Source: Haploplasma modicum ATCC 29102 (GTDB taxonomy: Bacteria > Bacillota_I > Bacilli_A > Acholeplasmatales > Acholeplasmataceae). From it: DNA of 64,000 nt. Position 1 is the first letter of the stretch, and each line of letters begins with the position of its first letter. Positions 26,176-36,124 of the stretch are shown here, piece after piece. The notes below the pieces were generated by a model that saw only the letters and a program-made list of their open reading frames with translations, was not told the origin of the DNA and did not search any database. Location of the stretch: contig NZ_JHYB01000002.1 in the NCBI RefSeq assembly GCF_000687835.1, forward strand, positions 476,050-540,049, written 5' to 3'. Both the position numbers and the translations under genes were made by a program.

Positions 26176-26478
26176 TCATCTAAAATGAGTGTACTTTGTA
26201 ACCCATTGTTTCATTTTAATATTTAACCAGAAAGCATAGATACCTAGAGTTATTATAGTAAGCAATAACCACTTAATGTAATTAGCAAAAAGACCGCCAC
26301 CAGTTCCATGAAACTCTAACTGCCTACCATCTATTATTGTATGATTTGCATACCATGTTTCTTTAATTACTACTGCCCATGGATAGGCAATTCCTAATGT
26401 AAATACTGTTATGATTATTTTTATAATCCATATACCTATGAGGCCTAATAAGCCACCTGTGAATTTTGATTCAACCAT
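26176..26478 (-). CDS. DUF898-like small membrane protein
   Basis: A 100-residue membrane protein with a repeated two-helix pattern. FTGGLLGLIGIWIIKIIITVFTLGIAYPWAVV is followed by HTIIDGRQLEFHGTGGGLF and ITLGIYAFWLNIKMKQWV. The pattern TLGI-x2-PW, then IDGR-x-LxFxGTG-x2-LF, then TLGIYxFW is the DUF898 (PF05987) signature, here in its shortest form. The function is unknown; longer relatives are inner-membrane proteins of bacteria. AAGGAGAG stands before the ATG. It sits 26 bases downstream of the flippase gene, so it may be the last gene of the polysaccharide transcript. Confidence 0.8.
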   Translation of the reverse strand: MVESKFTGGLLGLIGIWIIKIIITVFTLGIAYPWAVVIKETWYANHTIIDGRQLEFHGTGGGLFANYIKWLLLTIITLGIYAFWLNIKMKQWVTKYTHFR

Positions 26479-26504
26479 TTTTCTCTCCTTTTAATTTTCA
26501 TTTA

Positions 26505-27950
26505 TTAAAAATTATTATTTTCTTTTAAAACCTTCCCCTTTTTAAAATACTTAATAATCTCAAATATTTCCTTAATATAAAATATCAGTGAGATTATTAT
26601 AATACCTATTAAATAAATAAACATTGAAATTACTAAACTTTCAATAAATATCATTAAATAGAATAGCAGCGATGATACAACTATATATAGTACTTTCTTG
26701 TAATCTCTTGTTTTTAAAGTTTTTTGGAGAATTATATCTGTTGACAAAAACATAATGAATTGTGTAAATACAGATATAACAGAGATTAAAATTATATCTT
26801 TACTTATGAAAAAATATGTGATAATCATTAAAACAACTAATAATACTACATTAATTATTCCAATAATAAGAAAATCAACATTTTTATCAATCGCCTTATA
26901 ATAATTGTGCTTAATCACACTAATTGATGATGTTAACGCAATTCCAGGACAGAGAATAAAAAATATTTTCAACGAATACAAATATTCAGGTAAAATTATT
27001 TTTATCAAATAGCTTAGAGGGTAAAAAAATACTATTGCTAAAAAAATCAAAACTATAATCCCATTATCAAATTTATTATATGATTTTTTTAACATTATCA
27101 TATCACTTTTTCTAAGGGTTGGATATAATACTAAACTAATTGCTGTTAAAAAAACACTTGTAAATCCAATTAATGTAAAGGCAAATGAAAAATTAGAAAA
27201 TACAGCGGGAAATTTTTCAATCGGATAAACTATTTCAATAAATTGCTTTGGTAAATTTGACATAAACATTATTATTAAATTTGAAAATAAAAGAGGTATC
27301 CCCAAATTAAACATAAATTTTATGTCTTTAAAATCATCTTTTATTTTACCATTATTATTTACAAAAGTAATATCTTTATACGTAATCATATACCAAGATA
27401 AAAGAACTAAATTAATAATGGTCGAAAATAAGATAAACACTAAGTAGTTATCTATTTTTAGTAGTAAAAAGAATCCTATGAGAAGTAAATTAAAAATTGT
27501 AAAGACTATATTCCTAAACGCAAATTCTTTAAATCTTCCTGTTATTTGTGAAATGAATTGATAATATGAAGTTAAATTCAATATTATTAAATTTGCTGAT
27601 ACTAACATCATTATTACCTTCCTGTCTCCATTCAGTGATAGACCAAAAATAAAAATTATCAATGAAATGATCAACTGTGTTAAAAATAAAAATTTAGTAT
27701 ACTTAGAAAATTTATTTTTATCTAAATCTTCGTATTTTTTACCTCCATAAAATAAGTATATTCCATCAATAAATCCAAAATGAAAAATCCCAACATAAGA
27801 AACATATAGTAAAAATAACTTGTAAAAACCATAATCTTGTTGTGAAAAGATAAGTGGAACAAAAAATATAGTTGCAATACTTGAAAGCAATTTTACTCCA
27901 TTGCTTAATATAACTAATAAAACATTTTTTCCAAATTTTTTATCTACCAT
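26505..27950 (-). CDS. Polysaccharide flippase (Wzx-like, MOP superfamily)
   Basis: Membrane protein of 481 residues with about 12-14 helices, the size and topology of oligosaccharide flippases. These move polyprenyl-diphosphate-linked repeat units across the membrane. The N-terminal KNVLLVILSNGVKLLSSIATIFFVPLIFSQQDYGFYKLF is typical of the Polysacc_synt/Wzx group. The gene overlaps the end of rmlD and lies in a cluster with a polymerase, a phosphoglycosyl transferase and rhamnose genes, which supports this role. Sequence conservation in the family is low, so the assignment rests on topology, the N-terminus and context. Confidence 0.85.
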   Translation of the reverse strand: MVDKKFGKNVLLVILSNGVKLLSSIATIFFVPLIFSQQDYGFYKLFLLYVSYVGIFHFGFIDGIYLFYGGKKYEDLDKNKFSKYTKFLFLTQLIISLIIFIFGLSLNGDRKVIMMLVSANLIILNLTSYYQFISQITGRFKEFAFRNIVFTIFNLLLIGFFLLLKIDNYLVFILFSTIINLVLLSWYMITYKDITFVNNNGKIKDDFKDIKFMFNLGIPLLFSNLIIMFMSNLPKQFIEIVYPIEKFPAVFSNFSFAFTLIGFTSVFLTAISLVLYPTLRKSDMIMLKKSYNKFDNGIIVLIFLAIVFFYPLSYLIKIILPEYLYSLKIFFILCPGIALTSSISVIKHNYYKAIDKNVDFLIIGIINVVLLVVLMIITYFFISKDIILISVISVFTQFIMFLSTDIILQKTLKTRDYKKVLYIVVSSLLFYLMIFIESLVISMFIYLIGIIIISLIFYIKEIFEIIKYFKKGKVLKENNNF

Positions 27951-28768
27951 TTGTCTAGTTCATTAAGGTAGTGCCTTAAAGCATCTTTCCAGTCCCTCAT
28001 CTTAATGCCTTCCATTCTTGAATTAAGAGGCCTTAAAGCTCTTGTTGGATAATCTCTAGTTAAAATCTTATTTACAGTAACATTTTTATTACTTTGTAAA
28101 AATATTTCTTTTGCAAAGTCATTCCAACTACAAAACTTATCGTTTGTCACATGATTAATTCCATATTTCTTATTTTTTATTAAGTCCCATATCATATAAG
28201 ATAAATCATATGTATATGTTGGTGAACCCATTTGATCACTAACTACAGATAACTCATTTCTTGTTTCAGATAGTTTTAACATTGTTTTGATAAAATTATG
28301 ACCATTTATGCCAAAAACCCAAGATATTCTAAGAATATAATAATCTTTTATTTTATTTATAACCTCTTGTTCGCCTTGATACTTAGTTAGTCCATAATAG
28401 TTAACTGGATTTGGAACATCATTAGGTTTAAAAGGCGCCTCTCCATTTCCATCAAATACGTAATCGGTACTAATATACATAAATTCAGAATTAATTTCTT
28501 TTGCTGAATCAACTAAATATCTTGTTCCAAGTACATTTATGTTATAGCATAAATCTTTATTATCTTCTGCTTTATCTACCTGTGTATATGCAGCACAGTG
28601 AATAATATGTGTTGGGTTATAGTTTTTAACAAATACTTTAACATCTTCTTCAACTGTTATATCTAATTCTTTAATATCTATTCCTAAATGTTCAATATTT
28701 TTTTCTTTTAGTACACGAATAACATCATATCCTAACTGTCCATTGGAACCTGTAACTAATACCTTCAT
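27944..28768 (-). CDS. rmlD: dTDP-4-dehydrorhamnose reductase
   Basis: Last enzyme of dTDP-L-rhamnose synthesis, reducing dTDP-4-dehydro-L-rhamnose with NAD(P)H. The 274 residues form an extended SDR: nucleotide motif TGSNGQLG (7-14), HCAAYTQVDKAE, STDYVFDGNGEAPFKPND, and the catalytic YGLTKYQGE (Tyr-x3-Lys). NSRMEGIKMRDWKDALRHYL at the C-terminus is specific for RmlD. All four rhamnose enzymes lie in order A-C-B-D in the transcription direction. The stop overlaps the flippase start. Confidence 0.95.
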   Translation of the reverse strand: MKVLVTGSNGQLGYDVIRVLKEKNIEHLGIDIKELDITVEEDVKVFVKNYNPTHIIHCAAYTQVDKAEDNKDLCYNINVLGTRYLVDSAKEINSEFMYISTDYVFDGNGEAPFKPNDVPNPVNYYGLTKYQGEQEVINKIKDYYILRISWVFGINGHNFIKTMLKLSETRNELSVVSDQMGSPTYTYDLSYMIWDLIKNKKYGINHVTNDKFCSWNDFAKEIFLQSNKNVTVNKILTRDYPTRALRPLNSRMEGIKMRDWKDALRHYLNELDKW

Positions 28769-28775
28769 TTAATCA

Positions 28776-29795
28776 CTATCTTTCTTTATACATTTCTTCA
28801 TAGTAATTTTTATAATCACCATTTATGATGTTTTGCCACCATTCTTTATTATCTAAATACCATTGTATTGTTTGTTTAATGCCTTCATCAAACATTATTG
28901 TTGGTTGCCAATTAAATTCTTTAATCGTCTTTGCTGGATCAATAGCATATCTTAAATCATGTCCAGCTCTATCAGTAACAAATTTAATTAATGTTTCAGG
29001 CTTACCTAATTGTTTTAAAATTGTTTTTACGATTTCTAAATTTGTTCTTTCATTATTTCCACCAATATTATAAACTTCGCCATCTTTACCTTCATGTAAA
29101 ATAATATCAATTGCTGCACAATGATCTTTAACATGTAACCAGTCGCGAACATTTTCTCCCGTCCCATAGACAGGTAAATCTTGATCATTTAATGCTCTTG
29201 ATATAATTAACGGAATAAGTTTTTCAGGAAAATGATATGGACCATAATTATTTGAACATCTAGAAATGGTTACTGGTAATTTAAAAGTTCTATTATATGC
29301 TTGTACCATCAAATCAGCTGACGCCTTTGATGCTGAATATGGACTTGAAGTATTAATTGGAGTTTCCTCAGTAAATAACAAATCAGGTCTATCAAGTGGA
29401 AGATCCCCATAAACCTCATCTGTTGACACTTGATGAAACCTCTTAATTCCATACTTTCTACATGCATCCATTAAAACTTGAGTTCCAATTATATTAGTTT
29501 GTAAGAATATCTCAGGATTAGTAATAGATCTATCAACATGTGATTCTGCTGCAAAATTTACAACATAGTCAAATTTGTATTCTTCAAATAACTTATACAC
29601 TAACTCTCTATCACTTATACTCCCTTTTACAAAATCTATTTCATTATTCTTTAAAAGTGAATCTAGCGTTGATAGATTCCCTGCATATGTAAGTGCATCT
29701 AGACAGACAAGTTTATAATCTGGTCTTTTTTTTCTCATATAGTATAAAAAATTACTTCCAATAAATCCTGCCCCACCTGTTACAAGAACTTTCAT
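28776..29795 (-). CDS. rmlB: dTDP-glucose 4,6-dehydratase
   Basis: Second step of the rhamnose pathway, converting dTDP-glucose to dTDP-4-dehydro-6-deoxyglucose with a bound NAD. The 339 residues carry the NAD motif TGGAGFIGSN (7-16), NFAAESHVDRSI, STDEVYGDL (catalytic Thr-Asp-Glu) and YSASKASADLMVQAY (Tyr-x3-Lys), all intact. SRCSNNYGPYHFPEKLIPL is family-specific. It overlaps rmlC by an ATGA junction. Its 4-keto product could also feed the aminotransferase at 36776, which is only a possibility. Confidence 0.96.
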   Translation of the reverse strand: MKVLVTGGAGFIGSNFLYYMRKKRPDYKLVCLDALTYAGNLSTLDSLLKNNEIDFVKGSISDRELVYKLFEEYKFDYVVNFAAESHVDRSITNPEIFLQTNIIGTQVLMDACRKYGIKRFHQVSTDEVYGDLPLDRPDLLFTEETPINTSSPYSASKASADLMVQAYNRTFKLPVTISRCSNNYGPYHFPEKLIPLIISRALNDQDLPVYGTGENVRDWLHVKDHCAAIDIILHEGKDGEVYNIGGNNERTNLEIVKTILKQLGKPETLIKFVTDRAGHDLRYAIDPAKTIKEFNWQPTIMFDEGIKQTIQWYLDNKEWWQNIINGDYKNYYEEMYKER

Positions 29796-30358
29796 TTTTT
29801 TTCCTCCTCATATATAAATAATATATCACTTTTTTCATATGATATTGCGTTTTTGTCTTTATCAGATAATATAAAATTATCAATTCCCCAATCTATATCA
29901 AATAATATATCATTGTACTTAATGCTTCTATCATGCTCTTTAGAATAATATTCATCTACTTTATATTGAACCTCAACATCATTAGTTAGTGTTACAAATC
30001 CATGAGCAAAACCTTTTGGAATAAGTAATTGTAATTTGTTATCTTCCGACAACTCAACAGCAAAATGTTTTAAATATGTAGGTGAATTTCTTCTTAAGTC
30101 AACTGCTACATCTAATATTTTACCTTTTGTGCATCTAACTAGTTTTGTTTGTGCTTTTGGTTCTGTTTGCAAATGCAATCCTCTTAAAACACCTTTTTCT
30201 TTACTATAAGAGTGATTATCTTGAATAAAGTCAATGTTTATACCAATTTTTTTGAAACTTTCTTTATTATAACTTTCTGTAAACCAGCCTCTATTATCAC
30301 CAAATACATTTGGTTCAATAATAAATAGATCATTTATTCCAGTTTCTATTTTTTTCAT
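29792..30358 (-). CDS. rmlC: dTDP-4-dehydrorhamnose 3,5-epimerase
   Basis: Third enzyme of the pathway, inverting C3 and C5 of the 4-keto sugar. The 188-residue cupin shows the family landmarks: GDNRGWFTESYNK, FIQDNHSYSKEKGVLRGLHLQ with the catalytic His, GKILDVAVDLRRNSPTYLKHF, and PKGFAHGFVTLTNDVEVQYKVDEYYSKEHDR. The usual length is 180-190. AGGAG stands eight bases before the ATG at 30358; an in-frame GTG three codons earlier lies inside that ribosome site and was rejected. It ends in a TGA that overlaps the rmlB start. Confidence 0.95.
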   Translation of the reverse strand: MKKIETGINDLFIIEPNVFGDNRGWFTESYNKESFKKIGINIDFIQDNHSYSKEKGVLRGLHLQTEPKAQTKLVRCTKGKILDVAVDLRRNSPTYLKHFAVELSEDNKLQLLIPKGFAHGFVTLTNDVEVQYKVDEYYSKEHDRSIKYNDILFDIDWGIDNFILSDKDKNAISYEKSDILFIYEEEKK

Positions 30359-30369
30359 TTTAACCACTC

Positions 30370-31254
30370 CTAATATTTTATTATTCCACTTGCTACTTTT
30401 CTTAAGTGCTCACCATATGGAGATTTACCATACTTTTTTGCTGATAATAATAACTTATCTTTATTAATCCAACCTTTTATATATGAAATTTCCTCGGGTG
30501 CTGAAATTACTAGTCCTTGTCTATGTTGTACCGTTTTAACAAAATTTGAAGCTTCATTTAATGAATCCATTGTGCCAGTGTCCAGCCAAGCAAATCCACG
30601 TCCTAAAAGTTTAACATCCAAATTTCCTTTTTCTAAATATATTCTATTCAAGTCAGTTATTTCAAGTTCTCCTCTTTTACTTGGTTTAACTTGTTTTGCA
30701 TACTCAACAACTTTATTATCATAGACATAAAGACCTGTAATTGCATAATTTGATTTTGGATTTTTTGGTTTTTCTTCTACTGAAATAACTTTATTGCTAT
30801 CATCAAATTCAACTACCCCAAATCTCTCTGGATCTTCAACATAATATCCGAAAACGGTAGATTTTCCATTTTTTTGATTTAATACTGCTTCCCTTAAAAT
30901 AGAACCTAAACCGTTCCCATAAAATATGTTATCACCTAAAATCATTGTACATGGAGATCCATTTAGGAATTCTTCACCAATTAAAAATGCCTGTGCAAGT
31001 CCATCCGGAGATGGTTGAACTTTATAGTTTAATTCAATTCCTAAATCACTCCCATCACCTAATAATTTTTCAAAATTAGGTAGATCTTGTGGAGTTGAAA
31101 TAATCAATATTTCTTTAATACCTGCTAACATTAATATTGACAATGGGTAATATATCATTGGCTTATCGTAAATTGGTAATAATTGTTTACTTGTTATCAT
31201 TGTTAGTGGATATAAACGGGTTCCACTTCCCCCAGCTAAAATAATTCCTTTCAT
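30370..31254 (-). CDS. rmlA: Glucose-1-phosphate thymidylyltransferase
   Basis: First step of dTDP-rhamnose synthesis: glucose 1-phosphate plus dTTP gives dTDP-glucose and pyrophosphate. The 294 residues begin [18 protein letters not shown] (nucleotide-binding GGSGTRL) and continue with [27 protein letters not shown] (metal-binding Asp), [19 protein letters not shown] and [19 protein letters not shown]. All are diagnostic for RmlA. The ATG overlaps the TGA of the Wzy-like gene by ATGA. The C-terminal end [11 protein letters not shown] is also typical. Confidence 0.97.
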   Translation of the reverse strand: MKGIILAGGSGTRLYPLTMITSKQLLPIYDKPMIYYPLSILMLAGIKEILIISTPQDLPNFEKLLGDGSDLGIELNYKVQPSPDGLAQAFLIGEEFLNGSPCTMILGDNIFYGNGLGSILREAVLNQKNGKSTVFGYYVEDPERFGVVEFDDSNKVISVEEKPKNPKSNYAITGLYVYDNKVVEYAKQVKPSKRGELEITDLNRIYLEKGNLDVKLLGRGFAWLDTGTMDSLNEASNFVKTVQHRQGLVISAPEEISYIKGWINKDKLLLSAKKYGKSPYGEHLRKVASGIIKY

Positions 31255-32426
31255 AATGTAAAAATCCTTTCTTTTTTATAGGTAAAAGTCATAACTACTA
31301 TAAATAATATATAGCCAGTTGAAGAATATAGCAACGGATTAGTGTATGCAATTATTAGATAACTAATTAAAGTAATTAATAGCCACAAATAACCTTCCTT
31401 TTTTGATATTAATATAGATAGATAAATAAGAAATATTGTAAAAAATGAAAATCCTACGATCCCTAATTGTCTCAACAAGTCCCAATAAGATAGTTCTACA
31501 ATATTTGTAAATTTATCTATGCCTGTAGAAAAGAAATAAGAACTAAGTCCTTGTCCAAAAATTAATATTTTAGTATTACTTAATAGTAATAATATAGATT
31601 CTAAATGTCCTGTTCTAACCGAATCACTATCTCCTTTTCTAAGAAATATATCTTCAATTACATAAATAAAATCATCCAAAAATAATATAATAAAACCTAT
31701 TGATAAAAACAAAATTATAAACTTTAATGTTTTTCCTTTTTTTATAAATATTAGATAAAAGAAACAAACAAAAATTGATACAAAAAAATTTGCTCTTGTT
31801 CCAGTCAACAAAATTGAAATTAATGATAATATTGACCAAGTATAACTATTTTTGTTTAAGGAATATAATAATAGTAATAGTAGTAATGGCGAAGATTTAA
31901 AGAAAATTAAATATCTGAATGCTAATTGATTTGAGTCTTTTCCAATCATAGCATTTTCAGTTTTAGTAAACCACTGTGTTAGAAAGTTATTATTTAAATC
32001 AACAATATTAAAATAATCTAATAAGACCAAAAAAATAATTATAAAAGACAATATTTTTAAAGTATTCAAAACAATCGCCATAAAATTAATTTTAAACCTT
32101 CTTATTGCAATTGATATTAATAGTAGATATCCCGTCAAACCTCGTGAAATTACACCAATAACATCACTTGAATTTGTAATAAATGACAAAAGAATAAAAA
32201 ATGTAGGCATTAAAAATGCAAATATAAACTCATTTTTTGTGATATTAAAATTTTTCGGATTATAAAACAAAGTTATAACAATTATTAAAAAAAAGGAAAT
32301 GTTTTTAAGTCCAAATGTTCCTGCCGGAAGAAATATACATGCAAATGAAAATATATACAATAGGATTGAAACTAATATTCTTATTAAATCTAGTTTTTTA
32401 AAGTTTCTACCTCTAATATAAAACAT
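31251..32426 (-). CDS. O-antigen polymerase/ligase-like membrane protein (Wzy)
   Basis: Membrane protein of 391 residues with about ten to twelve helices and one larger external loop (around residues 255-300, containing [15 protein letters not shown] and the [10 protein letters not shown] stretch). The motif SDSVRTGH...[16 protein letters not shown] resembles the Wzy_C/O-antigen ligase loop, in which an Arg and a Gly-rich turn are conserved. In a cluster with a flippase and a phosphoglycosyl transferase, polymerisation of repeat units is the likeliest role. The start is the ATG at 32426 (TGATG overlap with the GT2 stop, AAAGGAAAG upstream). Confidence 0.82.
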   Translation of the reverse strand: MFYIRGRNFKKLDLIRILVSILLYIFSFACIFLPAGTFGLKNISFFLIIVITLFYNPKNFNITKNEFIFAFLMPTFFILLSFITNSSDVIGVISRGLTGYLLLISIAIRRFKINFMAIVLNTLKILSFIIIFLVLLDYFNIVDLNNNFLTQWFTKTENAMIGKDSNQLAFRYLIFFKSSPLLLLLLLYSLNKNSYTWSILSLISILLTGTRANFFVSIFVCFFYLIFIKKGKTLKFIILFLSIGFIILFLDDFIYVIEDIFLRKGDSDSVRTGHLESILLLLSNTKILIFGQGLSSYFFSTGIDKFTNIVELSYWDLLRQLGIVGFSFFTIFLIYLSILISKKEGYLWLLITLISYLIIAYTNPLLYSSTGYILFIVVMTFTYKKERIFTL

Positions 32427-33328
32427 CAAATCTTTCCTTTACTAATTAAAAATTTAAAATATATTTTTTCAACTGGTGATAACACAGTCTTGAATTCTTT
32501 ATAAAACTTTTTTTTAGATTTTTTGTTTTGATCATAATTAGCTAGTAATTCCAAATATTCTCTGTTTTCATTTGATACTGTTTCACTATAATTTTCTAAT
32601 AAGCTTATTCCAATTTTTTTACGTGAGTTATCACTATTTTTGAATGTCTTAATAACTCTTTTCATTGTTTTTATTATACCATTTTTAGCACCTATTACAT
32701 TGTTTTCATGTTGTCTATATAGCATTGTACTGTCATAGTCCTTTATTACCTTGCCATGAAGGCTTATTATTTTATGAGTCATCCAATCGTGTATATCAAC
32801 TTTCCCATTATATTTTCTTAATAAAAGAATACTTTTATAATTAAAAACAAATGTACATCCTGGAGATAATGACTTAATAAGAGCTCTCTTAGGATTTTCA
32901 ATGTATTCATAATCTTTTTTATCATCCTTTATAACATTTAAATTTGAATCTACAATTTTTACATTAGACATATATAATAATGGCATGTTTTTATCTTCTT
33001 TGACTAATCTTTTTACTGATTTTTCTATTTTATCTTTTAGCCAAAAATCGTCTTGATCACAAAAAGCATAATAGTCTGAGTCCGAAGCATTTTTTATTAA
33101 TTCCCAAAAACTCTCTGCTACACCTTTATTTTTACCCGAATAAAATAATATTTTTCCTTTTTTTTGCTCTTCATCTAAAATTTTCAAAGTGTTATCAGTT
33201 GAGCCATCGTCACGTATATAAATCTTTATATTTTTATAAGTTTGATCATATAAGCTCTCCAGTTGTTTTTTTAAAAATTTTTCACCATTGTACGTAGATA
33301 ATAATATGGTCACTTTATACTCATTCAT
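32426..33328 (-). CDS. Glycosyltransferase family 2, probable rhamnosyltransferase
   Basis: Cytoplasmic GT-A glycosyltransferase of 300 residues. VTILLSTYNGEKFLKKQLESLYDQTYKNIKIYIRDDGSTDNT is the GT2 start with the DDGS nucleotide site. YAFCDQDDFWLKDKIEKSVK carries the DxD-like QDD motif, and HDWMTHK is the acceptor-base region seen in rhamnosyltransferases of Gram-positive capsule clusters. The presence of the rml genes fits transfer of rhamnose; the exact linkage cannot be read. It starts at ATG 33328 and ends in the TGATG overlap with the next gene. Confidence 0.88.
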   Translation of the reverse strand: MNEYKVTILLSTYNGEKFLKKQLESLYDQTYKNIKIYIRDDGSTDNTLKILDEEQKKGKILFYSGKNKGVAESFWELIKNASDSDYYAFCDQDDFWLKDKIEKSVKRLVKEDKNMPLLYMSNVKIVDSNLNVIKDDKKDYEYIENPKRALIKSLSPGCTFVFNYKSILLLRKYNGKVDIHDWMTHKIISLHGKVIKDYDSTMLYRQHENNVIGAKNGIIKTMKRVIKTFKNSDNSRKKIGISLLENYSETVSNENREYLELLANYDQNKKSKKKFYKEFKTVLSPVEKIYFKFLISKGKI

Positions 33329-33368
33329 AATTTTTTTATATGGATCTTATTCCATATATTCCTCCTAC

Positions 33369-34463
33369 TTAATTTATTTTATTAATTTGCTTGATATATT
33401 CATCAACAACAATCTTTCTAGAAAAATTAGATGAAACAAAAACCCTTCCTTTTTGACCCATAATTTTCTTGTCATTGTAGTCCATTAGATAGAAAAATTC
33501 TATTTTATCACACAAATCCTCTTCATCTTTTACCTCACATAATATTCCCGTTTCATTAGCAATAAATGTTTCTTTAATACCAGCTACATTTGTACCAATT
33601 ACTGGTCGTTCAAGTGCCTGAGCTTCTAACATAACATTAGATAATCCTTCGTGATACGAAGGTAAAACAATACAATGCGATTCATTAATTAGTTTTTCAG
33701 GATTAGTAACAAATCCAAAAAATTTGATAATATTATTTTTTTGAAGTTCTTCCACTATATTGATATAGTAACTTTCTATATCACCAGCAACATGAAACTC
33801 AATATTATCTCTGAACTTAGTTTTTAATTTTTGTGCCGAATATATGTATTCTTCAAATCCTTTATCTTTCATAATTCTTCCCAAGAAGAGAAATTTTATT
33901 GGCATATTATTTTCAGGGTATTCAACCGGTTTAAAATTAGTAATATTTACACCAGAACCTGGAAGTACTGAATATGAATTAAGTTTTAATATTTCTTTGT
34001 TAAAGAGGATAGAGTTTGTAGAATTTTCAAAGAAAACATGTTTATTGTTTTTAAACGATTTTCTATAGAGGAATTTTGTAATTAAAAATAATAGTCCTTT
34101 TTTTTGAAATGAAGTGCCTAATCCACTAACTCTTGAAATAATGGGAATATTAAATTTATTTGCTACTATTGATCCATATATATTTGGCTTAATTGTGAAA
34201 CTAAAAATCACATCTGGTCTGGACTCCTTGATGATCTTTTTATAGCTATTTAACAGTTTCAAATCATTAAATATATTTTTTCCTCTTCTTTGTATTGGTG
34301 AATAATAAATTTTTACAGGAAGGTCGATAAAATAGTTGTTTCTACTATCTAAAGGTAATATAATTTCTAGAATATTTCCATTTTTTATTATTTCTTCAAT
34401 TATTTCTAAAGTAAATCTATATGCAAAATCATCTGAATTATATATCATTAATACTTTTTTCAT
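33369..34463 (-). CDS. Glycosyltransferase family 4
   Basis: GT-B glycosyltransferase of 364 residues. The N-terminal part (KVLMIYNSDDFAYRF, PDVIFSFTIKPNIYGSIVANKFNIP, SRVSGLGTSFQ) resembles the PssD/PglA-type enzymes that add an early sugar to a lipid-linked intermediate. The C-terminal GT4 donor site is IKFLFLGRIMKDKGFEEYI and VLPSYHEGLSNVMLEAQALERPVIGTNVAGIKE, with the E-x7-E motif. Donor and acceptor are unknown. In this cluster it probably adds the second sugar to the PGT product, which is inference from position. Confidence 0.88.
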   Translation of the reverse strand: MKKVLMIYNSDDFAYRFTLEIIEEIIKNGNILEIILPLDSRNNYFIDLPVKIYYSPIQRRGKNIFNDLKLLNSYKKIIKESRPDVIFSFTIKPNIYGSIVANKFNIPIISRVSGLGTSFQKKGLLFLITKFLYRKSFKNNKHVFFENSTNSILFNKEILKLNSYSVLPGSGVNITNFKPVEYPENNMPIKFLFLGRIMKDKGFEEYIYSAQKLKTKFRDNIEFHVAGDIESYYINIVEELQKNNIIKFFGFVTNPEKLINESHCIVLPSYHEGLSNVMLEAQALERPVIGTNVAGIKETFIANETGILCEVKDEEDLCDKIEFFYLMDYNDKKIMGQKGRVFVSSNFSRKIVVDEYIKQINKIN

Positions 34464-34497
34464 ATATACTTTCTCATTTCTTTATTAATAAATATTA

Positions 34498-35172
34498 TCA
34501 TATCAATTCATCTAATGAACTGACGATTAAGTCTGGCTCTATATCATCTAAATACTTTAATTTTGAATATAATCCATTTCTATTTATCTGAACCGTAAAA
34601 ATAGGATAATTTCTTTTTATTGCAAAATCTTTTAAAGGATTATCACCGATATACACCATTTTTCTATAATCAATCTCAAAATAATTTTTCATTTTTTCAA
34701 ATGATAATGGATGTGGTTTCCAAAACTCTTTCCCAAGTTCATCAGTCACTATAATATAATCTACTATTTCATCCAATTTTAAATAATTAATTTTATTTCT
34801 TTGTGTTTTCTTAAATCCATCAGTAATAATACCTATTTTTTTATTATTTTTTCTTAAATATTTTACTACAATTAAGAAATCATCATATAATTTAATTTGG
34901 GGAGAGTGCTCTCTAAATTTTTGAACTAAGTTTTCAATATATATGTCATCATATTTCAAATTAAAGAAGTCTAACGTTTTATTAAATATTTTGGGGAATC
35001 CCAATTCATAATAATATTGAAACTTACCAAACAAATCTTCCTCATGGATTTTTTTATCCTGAGAAATAATCTTTGAGATAAATTTAAAACCACTTAAATT
35101 AAATTGCGACTCTGATATAATTGTGTCATCTATATCAAAAATGATTAGATCAAAATCACTAATTTTCATCAT
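34498..35172 (-). CDS. HAD-family hydrolase
   Basis: HAD phosphatase of 224 residues. Motif I is IFDIDDTIISE (nucleophile Asp in DIDDT), motif II is GIITDGFKKTQRNK, and KPHPLSFEKMKNYFEI and VYIGDNPLKDFAIKRN are motifs III and IV. The alpha-helical cap follows motif I. The gene overlaps the ATP-grasp gene upstream, and pairs of this kind recur in capsule clusters. A joint role in making an amino-acid or amide decoration of a sugar is plausible but unproven. Confidence 0.85.
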   Translation of the reverse strand: MMKISDFDLIIFDIDDTIISESQFNLSGFKFISKIISQDKKIHEEDLFGKFQYYYELGFPKIFNKTLDFFNLKYDDIYIENLVQKFREHSPQIKLYDDFLIVVKYLRKNNKKIGIITDGFKKTQRNKINYLKLDEIVDYIIVTDELGKEFWKPHPLSFEKMKNYFEIDYRKMVYIGDNPLKDFAIKRNYPIFTVQINRNGLYSKLKYLDDIEPDLIVSSLDELI

Positions 35173-36124
35173 TAATTACAATACTCGAGTCAAATCTAAG
35201 ATAAATTTGGTTCTCTATAAAATCATTATTATAGTCAAGTTGATCCCCATTAAGAATTCTCAGTAGATTTTTACATGAGTTTGCTCCACTCATAATACTC
35301 ATTGGAGCACCACCACCAAATCTTGGATTAATCTCTATAAAATAAATATCGCTTTTAGTTTTAAATAATTGTATTGTAATATGACCTATCGGTTTCATTA
35401 TTTTAACTAATTTAGAAACTTCATCAATTATTTTATTGTCTCTAACTATCTTCCCCTTAGATATCTCCCCACCTCTAGTTTCAATTCTTAATCTTGGAAC
35501 GACTGAAACAATTCTTGAGTTGAAGTCACAAAATACATCTACAGTATACTCATCCCCCACTATATTTTGTTGTATTATAGGTGTTTTAATAATATCTAAA
35601 TATGATTTTAGTTGATTAAAATCTGTAACTTTAAATGCATTTATACTTGAACTACCTGAAATTGGCTTAATAAATAATGGGAAATCGTTTTCTCTTATTT
35701 CTTCTTCAGTTTTAAATCGTTTAGGCATTTTAAATCCATTTTCCTCTAAAAAGTCTTGGGTTTTATTTTTATCTCTACATATTTTTATCAAATTTTCATT
35801 CGAAATCAGAACCTTAGCTCCAGTTGACTTCTCAATAAATTTCTTGTTTGTTGATAAAGGTAATAATTCGGTATCAATTGTAGGAATAATTAATGATATA
35901 TCATGCTTTAATGATATATTAATTATTGTTTCTATAAAAGTTGGACTTTCAATTCTTGGTATAACTTCTTTTTCATCAGAAAAGAATAATGATGGCGCAT
36001 AACTGGAAGCATCTGCACAAATTATCTTACCTTTTAATCCTAGTTCATTAATAGCTTCCTTAAACAATTTAACAAGTTCAACTCTACGTCCTGAACTTAG
36101 TATCAAAATATTAAATGTTTTCAT
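35159..36124 (-). CDS. ATP-grasp domain protein (carboxylate-amine ligase-like)
   Basis: The 321 residues comprise an N-terminal pre-ATP-grasp Rossmann-like part (NILILSSGRRVELVKLF, IICADASSYAPSLFFSD, IIPTIDTELLPLS) and an ATP-grasp fold (NKTQDFLEENGFKMPKRF, FPLFIKPISGSSSINAFKV, IIQQNIVGDEYTVDVF, FIEINPRFGGGAPMSI). The metal- and ATP-binding Glu-x-Asn-x-Arg is intact (IEINPR). Such enzymes join a carboxylate to an amine or thiol through an acyl phosphate. In a polysaccharide cluster it may attach an amino acid to an amino sugar. The ATG at 36124 has GGAGG six bases before it; longer starts overlap the sugar transferase deeply. Confidence 0.87.
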   Translation of the reverse strand: MKTFNILILSSGRRVELVKLFKEAINELGLKGKIICADASSYAPSLFFSDEKEVIPRIESPTFIETIINISLKHDISLIIPTIDTELLPLSTNKKFIEKSTGAKVLISNENLIKICRDKNKTQDFLEENGFKMPKRFKTEEEIRENDFPLFIKPISGSSSINAFKVTDFNQLKSYLDIIKTPIIQQNIVGDEYTVDVFCDFNSRIVSVVPRLRIETRGGEISKGKIVRDNKIIDEVSKLVKIMKPIGHITIQLFKTKSDIYFIEINPRFGGGAPMSIMSGANSCKNLLRILNGDQLDYNNDFIENQIYLRFDSSIVINDEN